Of a DNA stretch of 64,000 bases, positions 42,991 to 54,043 are shown piece after piece; position 1 is the first letter of the stretch; every line of letters begins with the position of its first letter. Both the position numbers and the translations under genes were made by a program. Origin of the DNA: Theobroma cacao (lineage: Eukaryota; Streptophyta; Magnoliopsida; Malvales; Malvaceae); assembly GCF_000208745.1 (NCBI RefSeq), contig NC_030855.1:6932824-6996823 (forward strand). The letters are read 5' to 3'. The notes under the pieces are model-generated. The model was not told the origin of the DNA. It saw nothing but the letters and a program-made list of their open reading frames with translations, and made no database searches.

Positions 42991-45900
42991 TTAGGCGGTC
43001 AGGCTGTCTTCATTCACAACACAGCCTACATTTTCAGACATTGTCCTTCGTATTGGACAGTTGTTGCATGTGTGACCGGTTTGTCTGCAACTTGAACATG
43101 CTTTGGGTCGGCGCAGTCGTGCAGTCACCGATTGACTTGGAGATGGTGCCGGATTTGTGGATGGAATTGCAAATGGGTATGGGCAGTTCTGTCTGTTATG
43201 CCCGTACCTCTTGCATTGCGAACATCTCCGTGCTCGACTGCCTTCACCAACTGATGGAATCCTTCTCCTCCTAGGTCTTCCTACTTGGCCTCGCCAAGGT
43301 GGGGGTAAGACGACAATTTGTTTCACATGAGGGGGGATGTCCCACTCACTAGGATGCCCTACCGGCCTAATGGATCTTAAATAACCCTCCACGAAAATGG
43401 TTGTCTTGTAGTAGTCAGCGCAGAATTCAATGGCTTCACGATTGCATTTATTGAAAAACACTAAAAACTCAATCTTCAAGCACAATGTAAATGCTATGTC
43501 AATTACGGTTCAAATAAGAAATAAAGATATTCTGACCTTATTGCTGCAATGGCATGGTTGCATGGCAGTAAATCTGTTTGGAACTCACAACATGAACACG
43601 TCTTCCTGGACAGGTTTACAAGTCCATCCATCTTCCCATCTTTAACTTCGAACTCCACTCGATTGAAAGGCTTAACTAGAAAGCGATGTGCATCATTGAA
43701 CCTTTTACTTAACTGCCTGGCAACCCAAGGGCTGAGGGGCGTGGTCACCTTGACGGCCTCCTCGTACCGTTCATGGAACCAACGCTAGAACATGTCTTTG
43801 ATGAACTCGATCAAAACAGTGATTGGCATTTGTCTTGCATGCTTCAAGCATGAGTTAACACATTCCGCAATGTTGGATGTCATCATTTGGTATCGCCTTG
43901 CCAGTGAACATGCACGTGCCCATTTCTCAGGCCCTATTCTCATAAGGTCCGCGTGGGCTCTCAGGTGAATCTGCTATATCTGGTTCATATGTCTGTTGAA
44001 ATCGACCACCTTATAGCAATCTCGAGCAAGGGTGAAAAACATACAAACATCGTCGTGCTTGAACTTGTTTTTAAAGTTTTTTTTTTCAAGTGGTAATCGC
44101 ATAGACCATGGTGCGCTTCTGGGTATGCATTTTGGATTACTTTCTTAATGCTGAGATGCTGATCAGAAATGAACATAGCGTTTTTAGGACAACCAACCGC
44201 ATCACGCAGCTTGCTAAGAAACCACGTCCACGAGTCTTCGTCCTCAACATGGCCGATGCCAAACGCAACTGGATATAAGCACTCGTTCGCATCTTTGCAT
44301 ACAGCGACAAACAGAACACCCTTGGACCTGCCTTTCAGATGTGTCGTATCAATTGCAACCGTAGGACGCATTACATCCCTAAACCCCCGAATACAAGCCC
44401 CGTATGACCAGAAATAATATTTGAATCTCTCTTCCTCATCAGTAGCCACTGCAGTCACTGTGCCAGGATTTTCTTGTTCCAACATATAAAAATACGATGG
44501 TATTAATTGAAATGACTCATCCGGTGGATCGAAAACAAGCCTCTCCACATGCTCTTTCGCTTGCCAAGCCTTACCATACAAGCATTCCAATTCTCACTAA
44601 ACCCTCATCTCACAAATTATGTCTTTAGGTCTCAATGCTACTCCATTAGCCTGAATCTTGTGTGACACAAGTTCACCAATCATCTTCACACTCGTAGTTG
44701 GAAACCGCCTTTGCAGACCATCAACGGTATAGGTGTGTACTTTGTGGAATGTCCGAACTTTCTAATATTCTCCTCTATCAAGTAACTTCGTTGCACGAAC
44801 ATTGAACTTGCATGTCTTGTCCTTACAACCAACCTCATAACGAGCTTTACATGACCTTTTTACTCTTATCGCAAACTTCTCTTTTATAACCAACATGTTC
44901 AAAGCTCGTTTCAACTCAGCCTTCGACGAAAACATTCTTCCTTTGTATAAGCGATCTTTGGCACATGTTGACTCCTCAGTGGTAATTGTTTGGAAAGAGA
45001 ACCTTTCTACACCTGCAATTGCCCACGTACGAGATATCCTTGCATTTCCCCTTTCCTGATCACTGTCATTGAGCAATGTATCAAGGGAACGATACCCGTT
45101 CTCACTAGCGATGGGGTTATTGTATATGGGGTCATCACATTGAACATCTCCTACATCAACACCTCCAACAGGCTCCGTTTCACCTTCAACATTATTGCAA
45201 ATTCGAATGTCACTGTCATAAAGGCAATCATCGTCTGAACTGTCATCTTACGATTGTTCAAGCCCATCATCTAAAGTGTGATCAAATCTATCTTCACCGA
45301 CAACGAACAAATCCTCATTTCCCTCATCAAATGCAGTATTATACTCTAGCGTCGCAGTGTCAACCTCCAACCTCACATTGTTGTCCTCAACTGTCGTATT
45401 CTCATTTGATAATGGCATTTCACACTCTACAGTTTCACCCAATTGTTGCATTTGTTCAAGAGAAGCAAGAAATTGGTTTGATGCACATCCTGATCGAAAT
45501 TGTGCAGTCAACTATTCTGTGAATGTCGTCTGTCTACTGGGTTGCACAAACTCTTGTGCATACCTCAATTGCCATTGTTGTGGGTTACGGACCGAATGCT
45601 GTGGTATATGTGAAGCATTGTAAATCTCATTTTGATTGAGCTGATTACCATGTTGTCCAACTTCTCCATGTGACATAACATTTGTTTGGCGTCCCTTAAT
45701 GCTAACATACACAGCCGGAACATTCCTCTGTTCTAGCAAAATTAATGCAACATCCTCATCGTCCTTGATAATTGCCCGTGATAGCTCTCTGGGTGTACTA
45801 ATCAATGCATGTAACTCAATCTCGTCAATTTCTGAGTTTACCCCAACAACATCTTCAACTAGCTTCATCAAGCCCACAAACGACAAATCACTCCTAACCC

Positions 45901-46027
45901 CCCGCATTTGTGACTCACCACCCTTGTAAATGCCATTCACCCACTGACCATTGTGTCTTATCACAAGTCGCACAATTGGAACCCCACTGAAATTTTGAAA
46001 AAAAAAATTGTCAATCATTTTACACAA
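42991..46027 (-). pseudogene. MURA-type transposase of the MULE, with stops and a frameshift
   Basis: Catalyses cut-and-paste transposition in the nucleus. In order: N-terminal PB1-like stretch (VPIVRLVIRHNGQWV, 46000-45800); acidic linker; zinc-cluster DNA-binding domain (KGRMFSSKAELKRALNML, CKDKTCKFNVRA, 44960-44780); MULE transposase core with catalytic Asp in AIDTTHLKG and in FISDQH, and CDYHL (44350-44080); SWIM zinc finger CSCCEF...PCNHA (43580-43545); C-terminal basic stretch and two CCHC knuckles, CSQCKRYGHNRQNC and CSSCRQTGHTCNNC (43210-43040). Stops at 45512, 45248, 44762, 44594-44599 and in the 43980 and 43785 regions, plus a frameshift at a homopolymer near 44085, inactivate it. 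A short intron probably lies near 43530-43450. Confidence 0.88.
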
Positions 46028-46054
46028 TACATGCCGTGATCAAAAATTTATCAG

Positions 46055-46458
46055 TCGTGTTGTTACACGCCATGCAAATGATGTAAAATGTTGTAACACG
46101 CCATGCATATCAAGTCAAATGTCGTGACACTCCATGCATCAGTATCGTTACACGCCATGCTTCACTGTTGTGACACGTCATGCATCACTGTCGTGACACG
46201 CTAATCACTGTAATTACTGACTGGTTACACCAACATCCGTGACACGCTAAAAACCCAAAAAACCAGTTAACCCACGACACACTAGGAGCAGCCATGACAC
46301 GCCAAAAACCAATAAATTCAGTTAGCCCACCACACCCCAGGAACAGCCGTGACACGCTAACAACCCAAATAACTAGTTAACCCACAACACGCCAGTAACA
46401 GTCGTGACACGCTAAAATAACTCTTCACTCATGTTATAGATGCATGGCGTGTAACAAC
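46055..46458 (-). repeat. Motif array F upstream of the transposase gene
   Basis: About 14 variants of GTGACACGCCATGC and GTGACACGCTAA on the plus strand (motif in minus sense), plus one opposite copy GCATGGCGTGTAAC at 46442. It occupies the likely promoter of the transposase gene, mirroring array A at the other end. Confidence 0.84.
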
Positions 46459-46951
46459 TTTGGGCAATGTTTCTAATCCATCTTATCATTTACACCAAAT
46501 GTTTCAGAAATTTAAGTGTGTTGCAGAAATAAACCCAATAACAGGTACCTTGATATCATCTCTGCTATAGGGTGTGTTAATCTACGACAATGTGGCCAGA
46601 TGCCGAAAGATAAACCACAGCCCGATGACGATGGTGCTCAACAGAGAGTTGACAGAGCTCATACAGTTCAGAGATCTGAGAGAGCTGACAATATGGTGCT
46701 CAACAGAGACTTGCTAGAGTTGAGACAGAGAAAGATGACCGAGCCCAAACAGTTGTGCGCATTTATTTTTAATGTTTTTCATTTTCTCTCTGGCAAGAGG
46801 CAGATAGCTCAAACAGTTGAGCATTTATTTGAAACGATATTTTTAATGGCATTTTGGTCTACTCATGTTTATTTTTGAGTAGAAACAGATAACTTTATAT
46901 GAGTGGTTTTTTCTGAAATCACCTTAGAGGTCCTTCTCTCACAATTTCCTC
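46459..46951. other. Right-end segment of the MULE, internally duplicated
   Basis: ATGGTGCTCAACAGAGA occurs at about 46631 and 46692, and CAAACAGTTG plus CATTTATTT plus TTTTTAATG occurs twice (about 46747-46779 and 46811-46850). A 120-codon plus-strand frame covers part of this, but I see no motif and do not call it a gene. It ends at the 9-bp target copy. Confidence 0.5.
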
Positions 46952-47135
46952 ATCTTTGATTGGCATCAACAGTTGACTTTGAAAAAACATTCAGAGCTCC
47001 CAGGAATATTGAAAGCGCTATATATGTTTTGTAGATTACATTGTGCTCCTGAAGCTACAAAAGAATATGAATGCCGACACAGGCAGAAAATCTCCACTGA
47101 TTTCAATATACTGGTTACCCTTTTATAATACACCT

Positions 47136-48535
47136 TCATTCGTCTTCTTGTTCATTCTTGTTACCATTTTCTTGCTTCGTATCTCGTTCACTAATCTTTT
47201 CATATAGGAATTTGACTAAGCCATGAAAGGCAGCCTCTCTATTGGAGTTCTTCATCAACTCCCCAGCAACTTCTGCAGGAGTGACATCCACCTCCTCCAA
47301 GAGCTTCTCGAGCTGTTGGAAAAGTTGGTGATCGCAAATCCCCAGATAGTTAAAGGCGAGTTGCTTAAACACAGAAGCATTGCAGTATGACATGTGAATG
47401 TGCATGTCCATACGACCAGGTCTCAGCAAAGCTGGGTCTAATCGTTCTTTATGATTGGTTGTAAAAATAATGATGCGTTCTTCACCACAGCATGACCAGA
47501 GGCCATCAATGAAATTCAGAAGTCCCGACAGTGTCACCTGATTGTCACCTCCGTTGAATCTCCGTCTCCGAGGTTCATTCTCAGATTCTCGATTTTCTAG
47601 CTCGATAGAGCATTCAATATCCTCAACCACTAGTATTGATCGGCTAGGCATGGCAAGCAACAAAAATCGAAGATCGGAGTTGGTTTGGATAGCAGTCAGG
47701 TCCAAGTCGTAGATGTTGTATTTCAGGTGATTAGCCATTGCAGCTATCAAGCTTGACTTGCCTGTCCCTGGAGGACCATACAGCAAGTACCCACGTTTCC
47801 AAGCTTTCCCAACTCTTTTGTAGTATTGTTCCCCTTTGATAAAGTTTTCCAGATCCTCCATCACTGCCTTTTTCAGCTCCGAATCCATAGCGAGTGTCTT
47901 GAATGTCATTGGGTGCTTAAGTTTGGTCTCATTCTCATCCCACCTTCCATAACAAACCGTGTGGATATTTGCTGCTTTATTCTCTTCTCTCATCATCTTT
48001 GCTCTTTGCAAAATGTATGGCAAGTACGAATTCAGCACTACATCTTTGTTTTTCCTGTGAAAACTTAGCTCATAGTGTCTAACTTGTGACCGCAGAGATC
48101 CATTAAGATCACCCTGGTTTGGGTTCCGAAAGCGTACTGATTCAACTCTCGCACAAACAATTTCCACTTCATCTCCACATTTTCATAAACTTCAACCAGT
48201 ACTTCACCTCTATCCATGGATAGAGCTAACTTGTTTTCCTTCTCACTTTTGCCCACCTTAAGTCTTTGAATTGAAGGGGTTGTTTTGCTGCCTAAGTATA
48301 CATCAGCAGCTTCAAACACTTGGTTTACGGATAATCCTCTGAACTCTTCTATAACAATTGTCAGCTGAGAGGAGAAATGGCGAGACAGATTCTGTAAACT
48401 GACAGAGAAGTAGTTTTGGACATCAGCTGGAATGAAATCATTGGCGATGGTCCGAATGAGCATTGCCGTGGCTGCTATGGAGGCTGCTGTGGATAGAAGG
48501 CTCCTAGCTTTGATCACTTTCTGGTGGGACGACAT
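47136..48535 (-). CDS. AAA-ATPase, BCS1-like plant subfamily (one frameshift)
   Basis: Membrane-anchored AAA-ATPase of the BCS1-like plant family, usually in the mitochondrial outer or ER membrane and often stress-induced. I start it at ATG 48535 (MSSHQKVIKARSLLS), not at the upstream in-frame ATG 48595, because the family begins this way. An N-terminal hydrophobic anchor (about residues 13-32) is followed by the AAA-associated domain (SSQLTIVIEEFRGLS, EAADVYLGSK). Then come Walker A GPPGTGKSS (near residue 250), Walker B ILVVEDIEC, sensor FTTNHKERLDPALLRPGRMD, and an acidic Lys-rich tail. The two halves lie in different frames: the shift is at about 48158-48165 near AAATTGTTTG, one base short. 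Total about 465 residues, intronless, as usual for the family. It is either a recent pseudogene or a sequence error; all catalytic blocks are intact. Confidence 0.9.
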
Positions 48536-48710
48536 ATTAGTGAAATGTGAAGTTGTAATAAGCGGTTGGTTGAGAAGATGGTAGATAAAAAACAAAAAGA
48601 AAAGGTGTAATTGCCAACCCTTTTGTCGATAAAAGGTTCTTAGGATTGTGTTTTTGGTGAAGGAGGATTAAGCCTACAAAGCCTGCGTTCCTCAATGAGA
48701 TGCCTAGTGA

Positions 48711-48718
48711 GATTTATA
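48711..48718 (-). promoter_or_regulatory. Candidate TATA box of the AAA-ATPase gene
   Basis: TATAAATC on the minus strand, 176 bp upstream of the chosen ATG, which leaves a leader of about 140 nt. No other TATA-like word fits as well. Confidence 0.45.
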
Positions 48719-48724
48719 TGGTGT

Positions 48725-50300
48725 TTTACTGACCATTTCAGAGGTCTACTTTTCACCTTGACATTTCCATTCCTTCTTCCCCAAGGTCCTGACATTTCTA
48801 AGACAGACTAATCTCCCAACTGACTCCGTTTTGGCTGCAGAGACTTGCTTTGTCAGACTGGGCCTTGTGGAAGTCTCGAAGAGTTTCATCCAAGATAGTT
48901 TTAGATAGTTTTCAATAGTTTCACATTAACCAATCCTCATTATGTGAGCCACACTATTTTCCTCCCCTCCAGCACCACTTAGTAGAGCAATACCCAAGCA
49001 GTAGGAAAGTAACTAACTTCATCACAATTAATCACCATTATGAAATCTCAATCTAAGCTGTAACTTGTTATTCGAAACCTTTTGCAAAGAAAGAGCTCAT
49101 CCGAAACAGCCAAAAAAATGAGCATGATGCAGGTGTGTGATGGAGATAATAGGATGCAAGGGTGAGCATTAATCCATTTGATTTTTTTTATTATTTTCAT
49201 ATTAATCAGTTAAGAAGAGTAATTTATTTAGCTATTTTTATTGGTTTTTTAATCCAAAATTCATAACTAAACCAATCGAAAAATCAATAATTAACCATAT
49301 TTAAACCTCCTCAATCTTTAGAATATTATTCTTGAAATTCGAACAAGAATTTGAGAATATCATTCCTGAAATTCAAACAAGAATGATTACTGTAGATCAA
49401 AAGACCCATCGGATAATTGCAACCAATCCAGGCTATGCTTTTGATCAGGTGGAAGCTAAAATGAGGTCTCTAAAGGTCCAGCTTGCAGACTCTTAAGTTC
49501 TCTCGTTAGTTGTTCTCTCCTTCCCTATAATAATTTAGTACGAAAGTACCGTTGACAACCAGTAAACAATGATAAGAGTTATATGCTATGTAATTGCTAT
49601 TCCAATGAATGTTTTGCACCAGAAATTTCATGAAACTTTACGAAATTAATTACCCATCACAATATTATTGCAGAATTAATATTGTAACTAGATTCATCAT
49701 ATCAAGTTACCATAACATGACCTAGTTTCATAAAAGTCAGGCCTTAACTAGCAGTATAGATTCTCAAATCTGCTATCAAGTCACTTCTTACTTTACAGAT
49801 TCCCTCGTGGGAAAAAAATTCTTCATTTGATGCCAGTAATAAGTATTGATCAACAGTACTGCTTGAAAAAATTAATGGAAAGAGAAAGCTATGCGGATCC
49901 AAAAATGGAACATTTAAAATCTGGGTATCAACTAAATATTCAGATGAAATAAAGTTGATGTCCATCAGCTCCATTTAGAATTTGCCATCCAACATTTTCA
50001 AACCTTCAGAAATAACAATGTTACTAATACCTCTGATGTCTTGCCTTCAATTTTTTTTAGGAATTTAGTGCATCAGTTCATCCTATGACGAGGAACAGAG
50101 CAACTGGTCAGTCAAAACAGGTACAGAGAGGAAGCACTCATCAAATACCTAGCCACTATAAAGGATGTTTCTCAATAAGTTGTGACAATGTTCGAATATA
50201 GCAGAGCTTCAAATTAAAAGCATAATCTGTGATACGCCATCAACAAACTCCATAAAACAAAGCAGTTACTCTGTTGTTCAAAGCAATTTTACTTTGGTAC
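48725..50300. other. Intergenic; contains one short unexplained coding-like stretch
   Basis: No recognised gene. At about 49384-49496 the plus strand reads 36 codons ending in a stop (ITVDQKTHRIIATNPGYAFD, then QVEAKMRSLKVQLADS), which looks more protein-like than its surroundings. Just before it, ATTCTTGAAATTCGAACAAGAAT is repeated as ATTCCTGAAATTCAAACAAGAAT. It could be a last exon or an exon fragment. Nothing else stands out. Confidence 0.4.
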
Positions 50301-50358
50301 CTAACACATAGAAGTCCCAATGGGAAACACTGAGGTGATCTCCTTGATGTTGCGGGAA

Positions 50359-51277
50359 TTAACCAGGGCCAACTTTAGGAATGTCATAATGCTCACTCAT
50401 GTTTGCCAGATACTGGTTGAAGTCTTGAATTCTGTCACGGTGAGATTTATTAGCTTCCTTGGCCAACCTGTGCACATCAAGTTCCTCCCTCTGCTCAATG
50501 TATCGTCTCTCTGCCGGTGTGAGATGATCATCATAATGAGGAGCCTTCCCCTCCCCACTTGACTTGTCAGCATCATTGATATCTTCTTCAGTGGGATCAA
50601 CAGATACTTCTGCGCTTCCAACTGCATCAGGGACCGCCCAAAATCATGAGGTCTATGACACAATTATGATGCACTAAACAATGGGCAGACTGAAGCAGGT
50701 TGAACCAAATACTTAACAGTGTATAAATAACAGAATGACTAAACTAGTCAAGTAGAAGAACCAAAAAATAAATGGATGCAGCCACACAGATTTGGGGCTC
50801 AGTTAATGTACTGTATAAAAAGCCATTTAGCCAATCTCTCCATCGCCATTTATGGTCGTACAAGTAGTAGCCCGGAACTAAAGCTCAAACACAAAGAATT
50901 TTTGAGAAGTGGGCTTTTCCTTCATCATTTCAACAAAGAGAGTGCAACATATATTGAAGTAAAGCAAAGAAAAAGTTGTTATATAATTAGAAATCACCAC
51001 ATGAAACCCAAAAAAAAAAAAAAAGAAAAGAAAAAAACCCATCAGATAAAATTAAGTTAAATATTAGTAATTAAATTAGGAAAATTGAAAAATGAGGGTT
51101 TCCAAGAAAAAGGAAAGTAGAAAACCAACCAGCAGAGAGGTCATTCTGGGTAGCTTGAGTAATTTGATCTTGATGCTTCCTATGCTTCTTTTTCTTCTTG
51201 ATTCCACCAGCCTTAACATCCAAGGCTTTTCCCTTGAGCTTCAGCTTCCCACCAATTACATTTTCGTATGCTGACAT
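50359..51277 (-). CDS. FAM32A-like protein (two exons, 136 aa)
   Basis: Exon 1 is 51277-51130 and exon 2 is 50621-50359, joined across a GT-AG intron with matching phase (148 + 263 = 411 nt). The product starts MSAYENVIGGKLKLKGKALD and has a Lys-rich block (GGIKKKKKHRKHQDQ). Exon 2 holds an acidic linker (DPTEEDINDADKSS) and the conserved FAM32A C-terminus (LTPAERRYIEQREE, KSHRDRIQDFNQYLANMSEH, ending DIPKVGPG). Human FAM32A is a nuclear protein seen in the spliceosome at exon ligation, its C-terminus reaching the active site; the plant role is inferred from this. The length fits plant homologues. The intact frame argues for a working gene. The unspliced open frames of each exon run into the intron and are not real products. 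Confidence 0.93.
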
Positions 51278-51478
51278 TTTCCCCCCTGAAAAGGCTCAAA
51301 AATCAAAGAACAATTTTGCAGGCATAAGCGAAACCCTAAAGTTATCCCAAAATCAAAATCAACTTGCCTACCTTAGTGGGTTATGAATTCTGATCTGAAA
51401 GAAGCAAACTTTCGGATGATTTGATACTTAATTTGAAGGTTTTATAGAGACAAAGAAAAACAAGGCAAAGACGAGAGA
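51278..51478 (-). promoter_or_regulatory. Leader and proximal promoter of the FAM32A-like gene
   Basis: GA-rich on the plus strand (CT-rich in the sense direction) at 51430-51490, as usual for plant leaders. A possible leader intron cannot be ruled out. No clear TATA box. Confidence 0.35.
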
Positions 51479-52310
51479 GGGAAAAGATGAACAGGATTTT
51501 GATTTGTTCCCAGCATCAAATATGTTTGGGGATTTCACAAGATTGACTCATTTTTGGCCTGACAATTGAGCCCATTAAATATTCGACTTCTTCACCCTTC
51601 CCCTGGGGCCGAAGAGTACTTCAAGTTAGAAGGTTCGATTAATGAAATTTTAAATTACGTCTGGATTTTTTTTGTTTAAATTCGTCTTATGAAAATAATT
51701 TCTAAAATTAAAATTTAGCATTAGAAGAGCTTGAAATTCCTGTAAAAGTCTGATTTGAATTCGACCGTAATTATTTTTTTATTTTGTGAAATAAGAATAA
51801 GCATCTACAGTGCATACAAAGTTTTCAAAAGAATTTCTTTATGCATTGGTCATGGGTTCTTAAACTTTACAAGCGGGATTAGAAAGTTGTCACATATTTA
51901 TTTAAGTTAAATAATGAAAAAAATTAATAATTAACTTTTAGCTTCACTTGTGAAGTTTAAGAAACGAAACTTTCAATTTCAATAAATCAAAAAAAGCTCT
52001 CAATACTTTGATTTGTTGGTAAGGTGTTTGAGAAATTGGGTGAAAATTCAAAAGGGTCGAAGTCATGCAACTACGAGAATTTAATATTTTTGTATTCATT
52101 ATTCATATAAATAATCTATTTCAACTAACGAGTTTTCTAACTTTCAAATTGAAGTTAGTTTGAAATAGTATTGATTATTATTACTTTAACTCTCCAAAAT
52201 TTACTCATACTCGTCTATGAATATCTAAATCGTGTTAAGGGAATTGGGTATTCAATAAAAGTGAATCCATTGCCATCCTTATTCAATTCTCATAATTGTT
52301 ATTTGATTAT
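51479..52310. other. AT-rich intergenic stretch, no gene
   Basis: No ORF with family features. A/T runs only. Confidence 0.7.
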
Positions 52311-52313
52311 TTA

Positions 52314-52715
52314 GTGCTTGTTTGGCCTGATTTTTTTTTCAATTTATGTATCTCTTAAAAGTAAAAATCAGGCCAAACATAAATTTTAAAAAACTTTTAA
52401 AAAAAAGTAACTTTTTTTAAAAAAATAAAATTTTGATAAAAATAGCTTCAGGAAAAGCTCTTGTGAGGAGCTTTTTCTTCTATTCTTTTGAAAATGCAAG
52501 AGAATTTTAATTTTTATTTTAAAAATATCCTTATCTGTTAAAAATAATTACAATATTATCCTCTAAAAAAAATATTTTATGATAATTTTAACCAAAATTA
52601 TAACTTATAAAAAGAAATTTACCAAACAATTTTAGCTTAATTTAAAAAGTTATTATTTTTTATAAGAGCTTTATAATAGCTTTTAAGTTAGAGAAAAGCT
52701 AAGCCAAACAGGCTC
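52314..52715. mobile_element. MITE with TGTTTGGC inverted ends and TTA target copies (402 bp)
   Basis: The left end GTGCTTGTTTGGCC and the right end read inward, GAGCCTGTTTGGCT, match at 11 of 14 bases. TTA flanks both sides (52311-52313 and 52716-52718). A 3-bp TTA duplication with a G...TGTTTGG terminus suggests a PIF/Harbinger (Tourist-like) MITE. The interior is AT-rich and non-coding. Confidence 0.7.
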
Positions 52716-52718
52716 TTA

Positions 52719-53390
52719 ATAATGCTCTATTTTTTTTATCCTTTTTGGTGAACAATTGTTTAATTGTGTTCATGCAATACTTTAAAATGTTAATATTTAG
52801 TTTATTCGCATTGCTTATTTTGCAAGTGGCTATCTTAATTTCATTTCCTTTGCTATTTCTTTTCTCAATAACTTGGGGTACTTATTAAAATCAGATAGAG
52901 TATTTTGTAAAGATCATGTCTAAGGAGTGATTATATTCTTTCATGACAAACCCTAAGTGAGATTAATTTTAGCGTATTGGAGGTAGGGGCATTTTTATTA
53001 ATGCAAAAGGGATGAAGTCCCTTTATAGATTTACAAGGCATTTCCCATAACACTTGGACGTTACATAAAGAACTTTAGCCTCCTTTTATACCAAGCCATG
53101 AAGCTTGGTCTTTACTATTATCTAATTATTCTTTACAACAAAAAAAAAATTAAAAAAGTTTTTAGAGGATGACAATTCATATCAATCAAATGCAAAAATT
53201 ACCCAACCATGTTATCAATCATATCATACTTTCTAATTAAACATACAATTCAATCATAAACATCCTTAGTTAATGCATAGCCAATGATGTTTAAAGTCTT
53301 AAATCATGATTCTCTAGCAAACAAGGAACATAATATCTTAAACATGCATAATTAGCACTAAATTGTAAATAATGTGTATTGACACAATAA
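52719..53390. other. Intergenic, no gene
   Basis: AT-rich sequence without coding signs. Confidence 0.65.
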
Positions 53391-53860
53391 CACTACGAGA
53401 AAAAAGAAGTTTTTCTGATAAATAATTCGTCAGAAAAACACTCTAAATTTATCAAAAATTCTCTTTGTCAATGGAATTTATTAATGATAATACGTAAGTT
53501 GATAACGCTTTCTGTTGAAAATGAAAAATTTCGTTGATATTGGTAGAATTTTGTTAGTAAAGGAAAATTTTCATTGAAAATAAATTTAACATTTCTAATA
53601 TTATGAAATTTTGGATATTATTAAATCGTAAAATTTTTTTCAAAAATCCATAAAAAATACTCAATAGTAACTTTTTAAATTTTAATATTTTCTCTAATTG
53701 TTAGGTTTACTTTGAAAGTAATTACGTGAAAATTACTATACACCCACATAGATTAAACAAAATATATAAAATTTTAAATTTCATTAATAAAAAGGTAATA
53801 TTTTTACTAAAATGTTTATGAATTCCAATTACATGAGGAAACAAAAAAAAAACACAATTA
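53391..53860. mobile_element. Possible CACTA-element terminus, other end not found
   Basis: CACTACGAGAAAAAAG at 53391-53406, preceded by TAA, matches the common plant CACTA terminus (CACTACAAGAAAAA). Subterminal repeats of TTTTCTGAT/TCGTCAGAAAAA and TTTCGTTGAT/TTTCATTGAAAA types follow. No TAGTG terminus is seen, so the copy is truncated. No transposase. Confidence 0.45.
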
Positions 53861-54033
53861 AACCTCTATAAATTAATATCCTTAGGATCATAAATTTTTA
53901 TTAATTAATCGAGATATTATTTGATCGATAAATTAATAATTTATTAATTTATATATTAATTAATAAAAAATAATTTATCAAGGTATTCTTTATTTGGACC
54001 TCTGTGGAATTATGGCAAAAACTTAGAGAGGTT
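53861..54033. mobile_element. Candidate 173-bp MITE with AACCTCT ends
   Basis: Left end AACCTCTATAAATTA; right end read inward AACCTCTCTAAGTTT (12 of 15 match); TA-rich flanks (TTA before, AA after). The interior is AT-rich (TTAATTTATCGA-type words). TA-target Tc1/mariner or pogo-type MITEs with AACCTCT ends are common in plants as far as I recall. Confidence 0.5.
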
Positions 54034-54043
54034 AAGGTATTTG

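Larger units (their letters stand above)
35330..46951. mobile_element. Mutator-like element of the Ulp1-carrying type, 11.6 kb
   Basis: Exact 9-bp direct repeats ATCTTTGAT lie at 35321-35329 and 46952-46960. 9-bp duplications are the rule for Mutator elements. The interior has a plus-strand DUF1985/Ulp1-protease gene and a minus-strand MURA transposase gene, converging near 42.7 kb. The ends are GGGGATTTTTTTTTAGGCCC on the left and GAGGAAATTGTGAGAG (reverse complement) on the right. They share only a few bases, so this is a non-TIR or TIR-degenerate element, as known for Kaonashi/VANDAL-type MULEs. Arrays of CATGGCGTGTCAC fill the non-coding parts. Both genes carry stops, so the copy is not autonomous. 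Confidence 0.82.

Noticed and set aside
50397..50663. 88-codon frame on the minus strand beginning MCHRPHDFG
   Set aside because: It is the wrong frame over FAM32A-like exon 2; the real frame is fixed by splicing to 51130 and by the conserved C-terminus.
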